From contig NZ_NCJH01000009.1 of the NCBI RefSeq assembly GCF_002278925.1, positions 62,001 through 126,000 of the forward strand: a stretch of DNA of 64,000 nt, read 5' to 3'. The notes below the pieces were generated by a model. The model had not been told where the DNA came from. It was given only the letters and a program-made list of their open reading frames with translations, and searched no databases. This document shows, in pieces, positions 38,953 through 47,951 of this stretch. The position numbers were made by a program, and so were the translations under genes. How positions within the stretch are numbered: the stretch's first letter is position 1; each line of letters begins with the position of its first letter. The DNA is from Polaromonas sp. 39-63-25. GTDB taxonomy: Bacteria > Pseudomonadota > Gammaproteobacteria > Burkholderiales > Burkholderiaceae_C.

Positions 38953-39714
38953 TCAGTCGTCCCCGCGCTGCCACCAATGCAGCAGCCGACGTTCAACCGC
39001 GAGCAGCGCAAGGTTCAGGCCGTAGCCCATCGCCGCAAGCAGGAAAATTGCGGCGTACATGTCGCTTGGTCGCATGGCGTACTGCATGGTCATGATGTAG
39101 TAGCCGATGCCCTCGGAGCCGGCGATCATCTCCGCGACGACGCTCACGATGAGTGCCAGCGCCAGACTGGTGCGCAGTCCCGCCAGGATGAACGGCAGAC
39201 TGGCCAGCAACACCACCTGCAGCAGCGTGCGCAGCCGCCCCACCTGGAACGTGCGCGCGACGTCCAGGGCGGTCGGGTCCACCGCGCGCACACCGCCCAC
39301 GGTATTGACCAGCACCGGAAAAAAGCAAGCCAGGGACACCGCGAACACCTTCATCGCGTGATCGATGCCCAGCAGCAGGATGAGCGGCGGCACGATGGCC
39401 GGCATGGGGATGGGGCGCAGCAGTTCCACGAGGGGACGCAGTGCGGCGTCCGCCAGCGGGAAGGTCGCCATCGTGATGCCGAGCAGCACCCCCGCAGCCG
39501 AACCGATGGCGAAGCCGATGGCCATTCGCCACAACGTGGAACCGAAAACTTGGGCCAACTCGCCATTGGCCAGCCCCGCGGCGATCGCCTTCAGGATTTC
39601 CGTCACCGGCGGCCAGCTGGTGCTCGATACCCACCACAACGCGGACACCTGCCAAAGCACCAGCAGGAGCACCAGCAGCAGCACACCCCAGAGCCGGTAC
39701 GAGCGGGCGCGCAC
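38953..39714 (-). CDS. ABC transporter permease (SsuC/TauC type), second copy
   Basis: 253 residues starting at a GTG three bases after the amidohydrolase stop. About six membrane helices and the EAA-type cytosolic loop (VDPTALDVARTFQVGRLRTL) identify a BPD-type permease of the nitrate/sulfonate/taurine class. A second paralogous permease lies upstream in the same operon (42371-43153). The two may form a heterodimeric channel with the single ATPase, or one may serve a different binding protein. Confidence 0.87.
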   Translation of the reverse strand: MRARSYRLWGVLLLVLLLVLWQVSALWWVSSTSWPPVTEILKAIAAGLANGELAQVFGSTLWRMAIGFAIGSAAGVLLGITMATFPLADAALRPLVELLRPIPMPAIVPPLILLLGIDHAMKVFAVSLACFFPVLVNTVGGVRAVDPTALDVARTFQVGRLRTLLQVVLLASLPFILAGLRTSLALALIVSVVAEMIAGSEGIGYYIMTMQYAMRPSDMYAAIFLLAAMGYGLNLALLAVERRLLHWWQRGDD

Positions 39715-39717
39715 GCG

Positions 39718-41334
39718 TCAGGCCTCGTACACCAGGCGGCCGTCGACCGCGGTTGCGAGCACGCGTGCGCCTCGCAGGGCCTCGGGGTCGCACGCAACGG
39801 GGTCGACCGACAGCACCGTCCAGTCCGCCAGAAGGCCGGGACGCAGCATGCCGCGCTCGTGCTCGCTGAAGCTCACGTAAGCCGCATCGCGCGTGTAGAG
39901 CGCCAGAGCCTCCTCACCGCTCACCGCCTGCAGGCGACCCACGGGCTCGTCCGTTCCCGCGATGTGGCGCGTGCGCGCCTGCCACAGCCCCAGCAGCGGC
40001 TGGTACGGCGTGACCGGCGAGTCGGAGCCACCGCCCACGACGACGCCGCCGTCGATCCAGCTGCGCACGGGCGTGGCAGTCGCCATGAGCGCCGTTCCGA
40101 AGCGCTTCACCAGGAGCGGCCCGAAGGTGTACTGCATCGAGCACTGCGTCGCCACCGTGATGCCCATGCGCGCCGCTTCGCGGATGTTCCGCTGCTCCGG
40201 CCACAGGTAGGCGTGGATCAGGCTGAATCGCAACGGGCGCAACGGAATTTCCCTGTCGATCTCGGCGAACACCTCCAGCGCGATGTCGATGGCCTTGCCG
40301 CCCACCACGTGCACGCCGAGCGACCAGCCTTGCCGGGCGCACGCCCACGCGATCTGCCGGAACGACTCCGTCGGCGTGACCTGGATGCCGCAGTTGCATC
40401 GCTCATCAGGATAGGGCTCGCGCATCAGCGCCGTGCCCAGGGACGCGCCGCCGTCCAGGAACAGCTTCACCCCACCAAGCTTCAGGCGCGCGTCGCCGAA
40501 GCCGGTCGTCGGCCACGCATGCGTGATGCTGGCCAGGTTCACCTCCAGCGGCAGACTGGAGTCCGACAGCGGCATCACCACGGAGCGGACCGTGAGCTCG
40601 CCACGCTGCCAAAGCATCTGGTACAGGCGCATCATCTCCGGCGTGACGCCGGGGTCCATGATGCCCGTGAGGCCGGCGGCATGGTACGCGCGCTGCATGT
40701 CGCGCAAGGCGTCGGCCTGCTCCTCTACCGAGAGCGGCGGAATGAGGCGCGCCACCAGCTCGAAGGCCGAAGGCTCGAGCAGCACGCCGTTGGGGTGGCC
40801 GTCCGCGTCACGCTCGAAGCGCCCGCCGGGCGGATCAGGCGTGTCGGAGGCTATGCCGGCCATCCGCAGTGCCAGCGTGTTGGCCACGCCCGCGTGCCCA
40901 ACGCGCGGCAGGTACACGGGCCGGTCCGCGCAGGCGGCGTCCAGCTCCTGCCGCGTCGGGTAGCGGCCCTCGCGCAAACTCACGACATGCCAGCCGCTGC
41001 CGCTCATGATCCAGGGCTTGGCCGGGTTGCGCTGGGCATAGGCCCGGATCGCTTCCTGCACGTCGGCGATCGAACGGGCCGGTGCCAGGTCCACCAGCCG
41101 CGTCTGGATGGCGGTCCACTGCATGTGGTTGTGCGTGTCGATCAGGCCGGGAACCACCGTGCCTTCGCCGTAGTGCACCTCTCGCGGTGCGGGGCCCAGC
41201 GCGGCGCGGGCTTCGTCACGCGTGCCCACCGCCACGATGCGCCCGCCGTGCACCGCCAGCGCCTGCGCACGCGGCCGGGCCGGGTCCATCGTCACGATGT
41301 CCCCGGTGACCAGCACCTCTTCCTGCGTCGTCAT
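39718..41334 (-). CDS. Amidohydrolase family protein (YtcJ-like)
   Basis: 538 residues from the ATG at 41334, with GAGG five bases upstream. GTVVPGLIDTHNHMQW holds the H-x-H metal ligands at the start of the barrel; later landmarks are GVKLFLDGGASLGTALMREP, FSLIHAYLWPEQ and VVVGGGSDSPVTPYQPLLG. YtcJ-type enzymes are metal-dependent amidohydrolases acting on N-formyl, N-acyl or cyclic amide bonds, with few known substrates. Its place within an importer operon beside a Rieske/ligase operon suggests that it hydrolyses the imported compound or an intermediate. No signal peptide is seen. Confidence 0.83.
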   Translation of the reverse strand: MTTQEEVLVTGDIVTMDPARPRAQALAVHGGRIVAVGTRDEARAALGPAPREVHYGEGTVVPGLIDTHNHMQWTAIQTRLVDLAPARSIADVQEAIRAYAQRNPAKPWIMSGSGWHVVSLREGRYPTRQELDAACADRPVYLPRVGHAGVANTLALRMAGIASDTPDPPGGRFERDADGHPNGVLLEPSAFELVARLIPPLSVEEQADALRDMQRAYHAAGLTGIMDPGVTPEMMRLYQMLWQRGELTVRSVVMPLSDSSLPLEVNLASITHAWPTTGFGDARLKLGGVKLFLDGGASLGTALMREPYPDERCNCGIQVTPTESFRQIAWACARQGWSLGVHVVGGKAIDIALEVFAEIDREIPLRPLRFSLIHAYLWPEQRNIREAARMGITVATQCSMQYTFGPLLVKRFGTALMATATPVRSWIDGGVVVGGGSDSPVTPYQPLLGLWQARTRHIAGTDEPVGRLQAVSGEEALALYTRDAAYVSFSEHERGMLRPGLLADWTVLSVDPVACDPEALRGARVLATAVDGRLVYEA

Positions 41335-41347
41335 GGGCACCTCAGCT

Positions 41348-42319
41348 TCAGGCCTTGACGGCCGTGCGGTGGAGGATGGACTTCGGGTCGAACGGCCCCT
41401 CCAGCAGGCCGTTGCGCCGCATCTGGTCCACCACCGGCACCAGTGCAGCGGGGTCCACGGCTTTCTCGTACGCAGTCACCCCAAGCTTGGCGATCAATTG
41501 CGGTGGCATGCGGGTGTAACCGGAGATGATGGTGAGGAGTTCTTCGGACTTCAGGTTCTGGTTCACCCAGTCCACGCCCTTCTGGTAGGCGCGCACCCAG
41601 CCCTCGATCACCTTCGGGTTCTGCTCGATGTAGCTCTTGCTCGCCGCATACTGCGCGGCCGGCAAGCGCTTCTGCACTTGGGTGTAGGGGTAGCCCACCA
41701 CCTGCATGTCGGCAGCGACGCCGCCCGAGACGAAGGGCTCGACGGCAAAGGCCGCATCGGCGCGGTCGCCGCGCACGGCGTCCACCATCTGCGGGAACGG
41801 GACTTCGAGGTAGGTCACCGCGTCGGGGTTGCCGCCCGTCGCGCGCACCCAGGCGCGCGCATACAGCCAGATGATGTTGTTGCGGGTGTTCACCGCGATC
41901 CGCTTGCCTTCGAAGTCCTTGCCTGTCTTGAAGGGCGAGCCCTTCTTCGCGATCAGCGCCGCCTGGTCCGGCGGGGCGTCGCCCGTGGTGCTGGCCGGCG
42001 CGATGATCTGCACGCCCAGGCCCTGCTTGGCGGCCTGGATGATCGACACCACGTTGCTGAACACGATCTGCACCTGCCCTGCGGCAAGCGCGGGGATGCC
42101 GGCGGCGCCCCCCTGGGTCGGCGTCGTGTCCACTTCGATGCCCTCGGCGGCGAAATAGCCCTTGGCGATCGCGACCTGCAGCGGGGCAATGTCGATGATC
42201 GGGATGGTGCTGACCCGGATCCTGGTCGTCTGGGCGCGCACCAGTGGTGTAGCCAAGCCGAGGGCGGTTGCTGCTATGGCGGCGGCGGCTGTCCGCCGGC
42301 GCAGAGGGAGGTTGCTCAT
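41348..42319 (-). CDS. ABC transporter substrate-binding protein (SsuA/NMT1 family)
   Basis: 323 residues from the ATG at 42319 with AGGAGA upstream. LRRRTAAAAIAATALGLATP is a signal peptide with a double-arginine start, ending VRAQ. The mature protein shows IDIAPLQVAIAKGYFAAEGI and ALAAGQVQIVFSNVVSIIQA, typical of SsuA/TauA/ThiY-like periplasmic receptors for sulfonates, nitrate or pyrimidine- and aromatic-type ligands. It lies between the permease and amidohydrolase genes of the operon. The ligand is unknown. Confidence 0.87.
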   Translation of the reverse strand: MSNLPLRRRTAAAAIAATALGLATPLVRAQTTRIRVSTIPIIDIAPLQVAIAKGYFAAEGIEVDTTPTQGGAAGIPALAAGQVQIVFSNVVSIIQAAKQGLGVQIIAPASTTGDAPPDQAALIAKKGSPFKTGKDFEGKRIAVNTRNNIIWLYARAWVRATGGNPDAVTYLEVPFPQMVDAVRGDRADAAFAVEPFVSGGVAADMQVVGYPYTQVQKRLPAAQYAASKSYIEQNPKVIEGWVRAYQKGVDWVNQNLKSEELLTIISGYTRMPPQLIAKLGVTAYEKAVDPAALVPVVDQMRRNGLLEGPFDPKSILHRTAVKA

Positions 42320-42370
42320 CACGTCTTCTCCTGGTGGGTTGGGGGGGGCACGGGAAACTCGGATCTCGTT

Positions 42371-43153
42371 TCAGCCGGCGCGCGCGCCGGACCAGTGAAT
42401 GGCACGCCGCTCGATGCGGACGAAAACTTCGTTCAGCGCGTAGCCCAGCACCGCGAGGATCACGACCCACGCGTACATGTCGACAATGCGGAAAGAGCGC
42501 TGCAAGTCGATGATCAGGTAGCCGATGCCGCCGGTGCCGGCCATCATCTCGGCGACCACCACCAGCACCAGCGCGATGCCCAGGGCGATGCGCATGCCCG
42601 CGAGCACGAGAGGCATCGCCGACGGCAGCACCACTTTCCACAGCAGCGCCGCGCGCGAGTGCTGGAAGGTGCGCGCCACCTCCACCAGCACGGGGTCGAC
42701 GCCGCGCACGCCCTGGATGGTGTTGATCAGCACCGGGAAGAAGACGCCAAGCGAGACGGCCGTGATCTTCATGGTGTCGCCCAGGCCCAGGAACAGCATC
42801 AGCGGCGGCAGCAAGGCCGGCTTGGGCAGCGGGCGCAGGACTTCGACCAGCGGTTCCAGCAGTCCGTGCACCGGGCGGAACCGGCCCATGAGCACACCCA
42901 GGCCGATTCCCAGCACGCAGCCAATCGTGTAGGCGACCGCCAACAGGTACATCGTGCGGCCGAGCGGTTCAAAAATGCTTCCGGCTGTGACGACCGCGAA
43001 GACTCGCTGCGCCACGGCCGTTGGCGGAGGAACCAGCACGGGGTTGACCCAGCCGGTGCGTGTGGCGAGTTCCAGCAGCAGCACGAGCCCTAGCAGCACA
43101 ATCGGGCCGAGCCAGGACTGCAGCCGCTTGCGCGAGGGCGTCACCGCGCTCAT
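42371..43153 (-). CDS. ABC transporter permease (SsuC/TauC type), first copy
   Basis: 260 residues with about six membrane helices and the EAA loop VDPVLVEVARTFQHSRAALL. The start overlaps the ATPase stop by four bases (ATGA). It is clearly paralogous to the permease at 38953-39714, sharing LRPLPKPALLPPLMLFLGLG-like and VVVAEMMAGTGGIGYLIIDL-like blocks. It forms the inner-membrane channel of the importer. Confidence 0.88.
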   Translation of the reverse strand: MSAVTPSRKRLQSWLGPIVLLGLVLLLELATRTGWVNPVLVPPPTAVAQRVFAVVTAGSIFEPLGRTMYLLAVAYTIGCVLGIGLGVLMGRFRPVHGLLEPLVEVLRPLPKPALLPPLMLFLGLGDTMKITAVSLGVFFPVLINTIQGVRGVDPVLVEVARTFQHSRAALLWKVVLPSAMPLVLAGMRIALGIALVLVVVAEMMAGTGGIGYLIIDLQRSFRIVDMYAWVVILAVLGYALNEVFVRIERRAIHWSGARAG

Positions 43154-43944
43154 GGAGCCTTCCCCAGCAGCATCGCGAGCAACTCGTGCCGCAGTTCCAG
43201 GTAGCGCGGCATCAGCGGCGTCTCGAGGCGGTCGCGCGGCCGCGGCAGCCCGGTCTCCAGCATGCGGACCACGCGCGCAGGCCGGGCCGAGAGCACCGCG
43301 ATGCGGTCGGCGAGGAAGATCGCCTCGTCCGCATCGTGTGTGACGAGTACTGCGGTGAAGCCGTGCTTGCGCCAGAGGTCCTGCACGAGGGCGTGCAGCT
43401 CAAGTCGCGTCAGGGCATCGACGGAACTGAAGGGCTCGTCCATCAACAGCACCCGTGGCTGCGCGGCGAGGGCACGCGCGATGGTCACCCGCTGCTGCAT
43501 GCCGCCCGACAGCTGCGCGGGGTAGTGGCCGGCGAAATCGCCCAGCCCCACCATGTCGAGGTAGAGGCGGCTGCTGGCGCGCGCCTTGGCACGGCTCATC
43601 CCGGGGAGGTGCTCCACCGCGAACGCCACGTTGTCGAGCACGGTGCGCCAGGGGAACAGCGACCTGCCGTACTGCTGGAACAGGTAGACGATGCCTGGCG
43701 GCGGTGCCGTGACCTCCTCGCCATGGAACTGCACGGTGCCCCGGGTTGCCTGCGCCAGCCCGGCCGCGATCTGCAGCAGTGTGGACTTGCCGCAGCCGGA
43801 GGGTCCGACGATGGCGAGGAACTCGCCTTCGCGCACCGCCAGCTCGATTTCTCCCAAGGCCTCGGTCTGCCCTGCGCCGCTGCCGAAGGTTTTGCCGACC
43901 CCGGACAGGGCCAGGTAAGCAGGGCTGTTCACGCGGGCATCCAT
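43150..43944 (-). CDS. ABC transporter ATP-binding protein (SsuB/TauB type)
   Basis: 264 residues from the ATG at 43944 (a TTG two codons earlier overlaps the GntR stop). Walker A is VGPSGCGKSTLLQIAAGL, the signature motif LSGGMQQRVTIARAL, and Walker B RVLLMDEPFSSVDALTRLEL, followed by the switch histidine in LVTHDADEAIFLADRI. It energises the nitrate/sulfonate/taurine-type importer encoded downstream. It is second in the GntR-led operon. Confidence 0.92.
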   Translation of the reverse strand: MDARVNSPAYLALSGVGKTFGSGAGQTEALGEIELAVREGEFLAIVGPSGCGKSTLLQIAAGLAQATRGTVQFHGEEVTAPPPGIVYLFQQYGRSLFPWRTVLDNVAFAVEHLPGMSRAKARASSRLYLDMVGLGDFAGHYPAQLSGGMQQRVTIARALAAQPRVLLMDEPFSSVDALTRLELHALVQDLWRKHGFTAVLVTHDADEAIFLADRIAVLSARPARVVRMLETGLPRPRDRLETPLMPRYLELRHELLAMLLGKAP

Positions 43945-43946
43945 CC

Positions 43947-44669
43947 TCAACGGCCCACCACCAGACGGATCGCCGGCAGCACCCGTTCGGTTTCGCTGCG
44001 CCGCTCCAGCGCCATGCGCATGTTCATTTGCGCAACTTCGGTGTGTTCAATCGCCAGCGCCTGCGCGCGCGCGCCCTCACCCGCCTTGAGCGCGGCGAAC
44101 AACATGTGGTGCTGGCGGTGCGCGTACAGCATCCAGTCGCGGTCCAGGGCGACCGTGCCCTGCATGGGCAGCATGGCCGAGGCCGGCGCAAACGGCAGCT
44201 TGTCATTGAGCGCAACCGCGCGCTGCAGCGCCCGGTTGCCGCTGGCTTCCAGCACCAGCGCGTGGAAACGATCGTTGACCACGGCGTAGGCCGCATAACT
44301 TTCGTAATCGAGCGGGTTGGCCGCCAGCGCGCTGTCCCCGTCGTCGAGGCAGGCCTGCAGGTCCAGCTGCAGCTGCCGCGACACGCCGTGTTCGGCCACC
44401 AGGCGCGCTGCCATGCCTTCCAGGTGCCCGCGCACGGCAATCGCGTCGGCCACCTCGCGCGGCGTGAACTGGCGCACCAGGAACTTGCCGGTCTCATTGG
44501 CCTCGACCAGACCCTCCTGCTCCAGCGTGACCAGCGCGGCCCGCACGGGGGTGCGCGAAGCACCCAGGCGTTCGGCAAGCTGCTGCTCGGCCAGTCGCTG
44601 GCCGGGTTCGAATTCGCCGCGCAGAATCAGGTCGCGCAACTGGATCAACACGGTCTCTTGCAAGTTCAT
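43947..44669 (-). CDS. GntR family transcriptional regulator, FCD domain
   Basis: 240 residues. The N-terminal winged helix includes LILRGEFEPGQRLAEQQLAE and RLGASRTPVRAALVTLEQEG. The C-terminal all-helical FCD domain (about 85-225) has the expected Asp/Arg/His metal- and ligand-binding positions (DRFHALVLEASGN, HRQHHML). FCD regulators usually repress catabolic operons and bind the substrate acid. It is first in the importer operon and divergent from the Rieske operon across a 58-base gap holding inverted repeats, so it probably controls both. Confidence 0.9.
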   Translation of the reverse strand: MNLQETVLIQLRDLILRGEFEPGQRLAEQQLAERLGASRTPVRAALVTLEQEGLVEANETGKFLVRQFTPREVADAIAVRGHLEGMAARLVAEHGVSRQLQLDLQACLDDGDSALAANPLDYESYAAYAVVNDRFHALVLEASGNRALQRAVALNDKLPFAPASAMLPMQGTVALDRDWMLYAHRQHHMLFAALKAGEGARAQALAIEHTEVAQMNMRMALERRSETERVLPAIRLVVGR

Positions 44670-44671
44670 GA

Positions 44672-44708
44672 ACCGAAATGTACACTGAAATCAAATTTCG
44701 GTATACCG
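44672..44708. promoter_or_regulatory. Candidate GntR operator region
   Basis: An 8-base inverted repeat, ACCGAAAT at 44672-44679 with ATTTCGGT at 44695-44702, partly overlaps the perfect 10-base palindrome CGGTATACCG at 44699-44708. The latter fits the T-n-G-T-n3-A-C-n-A pattern of FCD-type GntR sites. It lies between divergent start codons. Confidence 0.6.
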
Positions 44709-44727
44709 TTTTAAGAAAAGGCTAACC

Positions 44728-46113
44728 ATGAACGCAGAACAGAACGATTTGATCACCCGTGTCGGTCCCGGCACGCCCTGCGGCGCCCTGCTGCGCAGCT
44801 ACTGGCAGCCGGCGGCGCTGGTCGATGAATTCAACCCGGCGCTGGACCCGCGCATGGAAAAACGCCCGGTCAAGGCGGTGCGCCTGATGGGCCAGGACCT
44901 GGTGCTGTTCCGCGACGACCAGGGCAACTACGGCCTGCTGGACCGCGACTGCCCGCACCGCGGCGCCGACCTGTCGTTCGGTCGGGCCGACGGCGACGGC
45001 CTGCGCTGTCCCTTCCACGGCTGGAAGTTCGACGTGTCGGGCCAGTGCGTGGACACCCCGGCCGAACCCAGCGGCAGCAAGCTGTGCGAGCGCGTGAAGC
45101 AACGCAGCTACCCGGTGCGCGAACAAAGCGGCGTGCTTTTTGCCTGGATGGGACCGGAAGGCTCGACCCCGCCGCCGCTGCCCGCCTTCGACTGCTTCAC
45201 CGCCCCCGCCACCCACAGCTTTGCCTTCAAGGGCATGTGGAATGCCAACTGGCTGCAGGCTTTCGAAGTCGGCATCGACCCGGCCCACCCTTCGTTCCTG
45301 CACCGCTTCCTGCAGGACGAGGCGCTGGAGGACATCGGCCAGAATGCGGCGGGCAAGCAGTTCCGCAGCGCCAGCGCCGGCGCCATCGACGGCGAGCAAT
45401 GGCCGATGACACGCATCATGCGCGAGTTTGCCCAACCCGAGATCAGCGTGGAGACCAAACCCTGGGGCATGCAACTGACGGCCTTGCGGCCCATGAACGA
45501 CAAGCTCACGCACGTGCGCGTAACCAACGCGGTTTTTCCGGCCACCTTCGTGATTCCGCTGTCGGAGACCATGACCATCACGCAGATGCATGTGCCGGTG
45601 GACGACACCCACACCTACTGGTACTCCTTCTTCACGAGTTTTGCCGGCCCGCTGGACAAGGAGAGCATGCGCGCCCAGCGCCAGCAGTTCATCTCGCTGC
45701 CCGACTACATCCCGAACGCCGGGCGCCACAACAACTGGGGCTTCAACGCCGAGGAACAGCGCACCCAGACCTACCTGGGCATGGGCGAGGAGGACATCAA
45801 TGTGCACGACCAGTGGGCGGTCGAAAGCATGGGCGCCATCCAGGACCGCACCCGCGAGCACCTGGGCACCTCGGACAAGGTGATCATGGCGAACCGGCGC
45901 GCCCTGCTCAAGGCGATTGCCACCGTGCAGGAAGGCGGTGTTGCACCGGGCATCGCCGATGCGACGCAGGCCGCGCAGATGCGCGGACCGGACACGGTGG
46001 ACGGCATTGCACCGGCTGGCGAATGGCCGGCCTGGTGGCAGGAACAGGCCCGGGCCAAGCAGGCCAATGCGCCCTGGAAAGAAAAAGACATCCAGCAGGC
46101 CGTCAGCGCATGA
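44728..46113 (+). CDS. Rieske non-heme iron oxygenase, phthalate 4,5-dioxygenase family
   Basis: 461 residues. The Rieske cluster ligands are C75-x-H77 and C94-x2-H97 (CPHRGADLSFG and CPFHGW). The mononuclear iron site is D-x2-H-x4-H at 184-192 (GIDPAHPSFLHR). MGAIQDRTREHLGTSDKVIM is characteristic of phthalate 4,5-dioxygenase-type homomeric oxygenases, which lack a beta subunit and take electrons from a reductase. They hydroxylate or demethylate aromatic acids. The start is 58 bases from the divergent GntR gene and the stop overlaps the ligase start (ATGA). No flavin reductase gene follows; only a ferredoxin does. Substrate unknown. Confidence 0.9.
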   Translation: MNAEQNDLITRVGPGTPCGALLRSYWQPAALVDEFNPALDPRMEKRPVKAVRLMGQDLVLFRDDQGNYGLLDRDCPHRGADLSFGRADGDGLRCPFHGWKFDVSGQCVDTPAEPSGSKLCERVKQRSYPVREQSGVLFAWMGPEGSTPPPLPAFDCFTAPATHSFAFKGMWNANWLQAFEVGIDPAHPSFLHRFLQDEALEDIGQNAAGKQFRSASAGAIDGEQWPMTRIMREFAQPEISVETKPWGMQLTALRPMNDKLTHVRVTNAVFPATFVIPLSETMTITQMHVPVDDTHTYWYSFFTSFAGPLDKESMRAQRQQFISLPDYIPNAGRHNNWGFNAEEQRTQTYLGMGEEDINVHDQWAVESMGAIQDRTREHLGTSDKVIMANRRALLKAIATVQEGGVAPGIADATQAAQMRGPDTVDGIAPAGEWPAWWQEQARAKQANAPWKEKDIQQAVSA

Positions 46114-47594
46114 GCAGCTTTGCCGAGCAATGCGGCATCCACGATGCCGCGCGGCAAGACGCGCTGGCGCATACCGCGCAGCTGATGGACGCCAGCGGTG
46201 TCGAGCTGGTGCGTTTTGCCTGGTGCGACATCCACGGCATGCTGCGCGGCAAGACCCTGGTGGCCGGCGCTGCCGCCGGGGCCATGCAGGACGGCGTCGG
46301 CATGGTCAGTACCCTGCTGCTCAAGGACACGTCGGATCGCACCGCCTTCAAAGTCTTCGAGGCCGGCGGCACAGCCGGGCTGCCGGGCTTCGAGTTCGCC
46401 AGCAACCTGCTGCTGCTGGCCGACCCCGCCAGCTTTCGGCAACTGCCCTGGGCACCGGCCACCGGCTGGGTCCAGGCCCAGCCCTGGATGCAGGACGGCA
46501 CGGCCGTCGAGCTGGACACGCGGCGCATTTTGCAGCGTGCCCTGGCGCAGTTGGCAGAAGCCGGTTACGGCATGAAATGCGGGCTGGAAATCGAGTTTCA
46601 CATCTACCGCATCACCGACGACGGGGCCAGGGATCAGCTCGACCCCGAACAGGCGGCCTGGCCCGGCCTGCCGCCCCGGGTCGCGATGATCCACCCCGGC
46701 TACAACCTGCTGGCGGAGAACTGCGTTGACATGGCCGACGAGCCGCTGCGCATCGTGCAGCACACGGCGCAGGCGCTGGGCCTGCCCCTGCATTCGCTGG
46801 AAATCGAGCTTGGCCCCAGCCAGGTCGAAGCGGTGTTCGAGGCCACCGACGCCTTGACCGCCGCCGACAACATGGTGCTGTTTCGCAGCGCCGTGAAGCA
46901 GGCGCTACGTCGCGCCGGTTACCACGCCACCTTCATGTGCCGCCCGCCGTTTCCGAACATCATGTCCAGCGGCTGGCATTTGCACCAGTCGCTGGTGGAC
47001 CTGCAGACCGGTGCCAACCTGTTCCAGCGCGAGACGCCCGCAGCAGGCACCCAGCCGACCGACGCGCAGTACACGCTCTCACAGCTCGGGGAGCACTACC
47101 TGGCCGGCCTGCTGGAGCACGCACGCGGCATGACGGTGTTCTGCACACCGACGATCAACGGCTTTGGCCGCTTCAGGCCCAACGCACTGGCACCGCAGTC
47201 GGTGCTGTGGGGCCGCGACAACCGCGGCGCCATGCTGCGCGTGGTGGGCCAGTGCCAGGACAAGGCCACACGCATCGAAAACCGCATCGGCGAGCCGGCC
47301 GCCAATCCGTATCTGTACCTGGCGTCGCAGATCCACGCCGGGCTGGACGGCATCCGCCGCGGGCTCAGGGCGCCGGTGGCCACCAACGCACCGTATGGCG
47401 ACGCCGGCACCCGCATCCCGACCAGCCTACCAGAAGCGCTGGAAGCGCTACAGGCCGACCCGGTGCTGGTGCAGGCTTTTGGCGAGAGCTTCATCCACTA
47501 CTTCACGCGCATCAAGCAGTCGGAAATCGCGCGCCATGAGCAGGCCCAGGACAAGGACGACTGGCAACGGCGCGAATATTTCAGCCGCATCTGA
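46110..47594 (+). CDS. Glutamine synthetase family protein (gamma-glutamyl amine ligase-like)
   Basis: 494 residues from the ATG at 46110, which overlaps the oxygenase stop. The long upstream open frame is antisense-style noise and is rejected. Glutamine synthetase landmarks are present: GLEIEFHIY (about 158-166, metal-binding Glu), ELGPSQVEAVFEATDALTAA, HATFMCRPPFPN, SSGWHLHQSL (His about 290) and ATRIENRIGEPAANPY. The Tyr adenylylation motif of GlnA is not evident. Family members such as PuuA, IpuC and the aniline enzyme AtdA1/TdnQ ligate glutamate to amines. Operon context makes a gamma-glutamyl aryl or alkyl amine ligase more likely than housekeeping GlnA. Confidence 0.85.
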   Translation: MSSFAEQCGIHDAARQDALAHTAQLMDASGVELVRFAWCDIHGMLRGKTLVAGAAAGAMQDGVGMVSTLLLKDTSDRTAFKVFEAGGTAGLPGFEFASNLLLLADPASFRQLPWAPATGWVQAQPWMQDGTAVELDTRRILQRALAQLAEAGYGMKCGLEIEFHIYRITDDGARDQLDPEQAAWPGLPPRVAMIHPGYNLLAENCVDMADEPLRIVQHTAQALGLPLHSLEIELGPSQVEAVFEATDALTAADNMVLFRSAVKQALRRAGYHATFMCRPPFPNIMSSGWHLHQSLVDLQTGANLFQRETPAAGTQPTDAQYTLSQLGEHYLAGLLEHARGMTVFCTPTINGFGRFRPNALAPQSVLWGRDNRGAMLRVVGQCQDKATRIENRIGEPAANPYLYLASQIHAGLDGIRRGLRAPVATNAPYGDAGTRIPTSLPEALEALQADPVLVQAFGESFIHYFTRIKQSEIARHEQAQDKDDWQRREYFSRI

Positions 47595-47932
47595 TGTTCA
47601 AATCATCCATGATTACTATCAATTTCATAGCTTCCGACGCAATATCCACCTCGGTTCAGGCCAAAACCGGCCAAAGCCTGATGGAAGCGGCCGTGGCCGG
47701 CGGCATCACCGGCATCGCGGCCGACTGTGGCGGCACCCTGACCTGCGCGACCTGCCATGTGATGGTGCACGAACCGTTTGCCAGCCAGTTGCCGCCGGCC
47801 GATGGCGAGGAGCAGGCCATGCTGGCTTTCACGGCGGTACCGGCCACGCCCGCCAGCCGGCTCAGTTGCCAGATCCGCCTGAGCCCCGCACTCGACGGTT
47901 TGACGGTAGAGTTACCGGCCAGCCAATACTGA
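47594..47932 (+). CDS. [2Fe-2S] ferredoxin, adrenodoxin/putidaredoxin type
   Basis: 112 residues if the ATG overlapping the ligase stop (TGATG) is used; an ATG at 47609 giving MITINFIASD is the conventional family start. Cluster cysteines are at 45, 51, 54 and 92 (ADCGGTLTCATCHV and RLSCQI), the C-x5-C-x2-C-xn-C vertebrate-type pattern. It probably passes electrons to the upstream Rieske oxygenase. No ferredoxin reductase is encoded nearby. Codons 7-15 coincide with a dispersed repeat core. Confidence 0.88.
   Translation: MFKSSMITINFIASDAISTSVQAKTGQSLMEAAVAGGITGIAADCGGTLTCATCHVMVHEPFASQLPPADGEEQAMLAFTAVPATPASRLSCQIRLSPALDGLTVELPASQY
47613..47634. repeat. GCTAT-ATAGC core at the ferredoxin 5' end
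   Basis: ACTATCAATTTCATAGCTTCC matches the repeat core with two or three differences and lies within the first codons of the ferredoxin. The tail is not clearly present. Confidence 0.4.
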
Positions 47933-47951
47933 TCCACACACAGGACACGCC

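Noticed and set aside
38830..41358. 842-codon plus-strand frame across the ABC permease and amidohydrolase
   Set aside because: Arg/His/Gln-rich low-complexity translation, opposite two well-supported genes.
45045..46109. N-terminal extension of the glutamine-synthetase-like frame
   Set aside because: It overlaps the Rieske gene in another frame and looks like noise. The ATG at 46110 with ATGA overlap gives a family-length protein.
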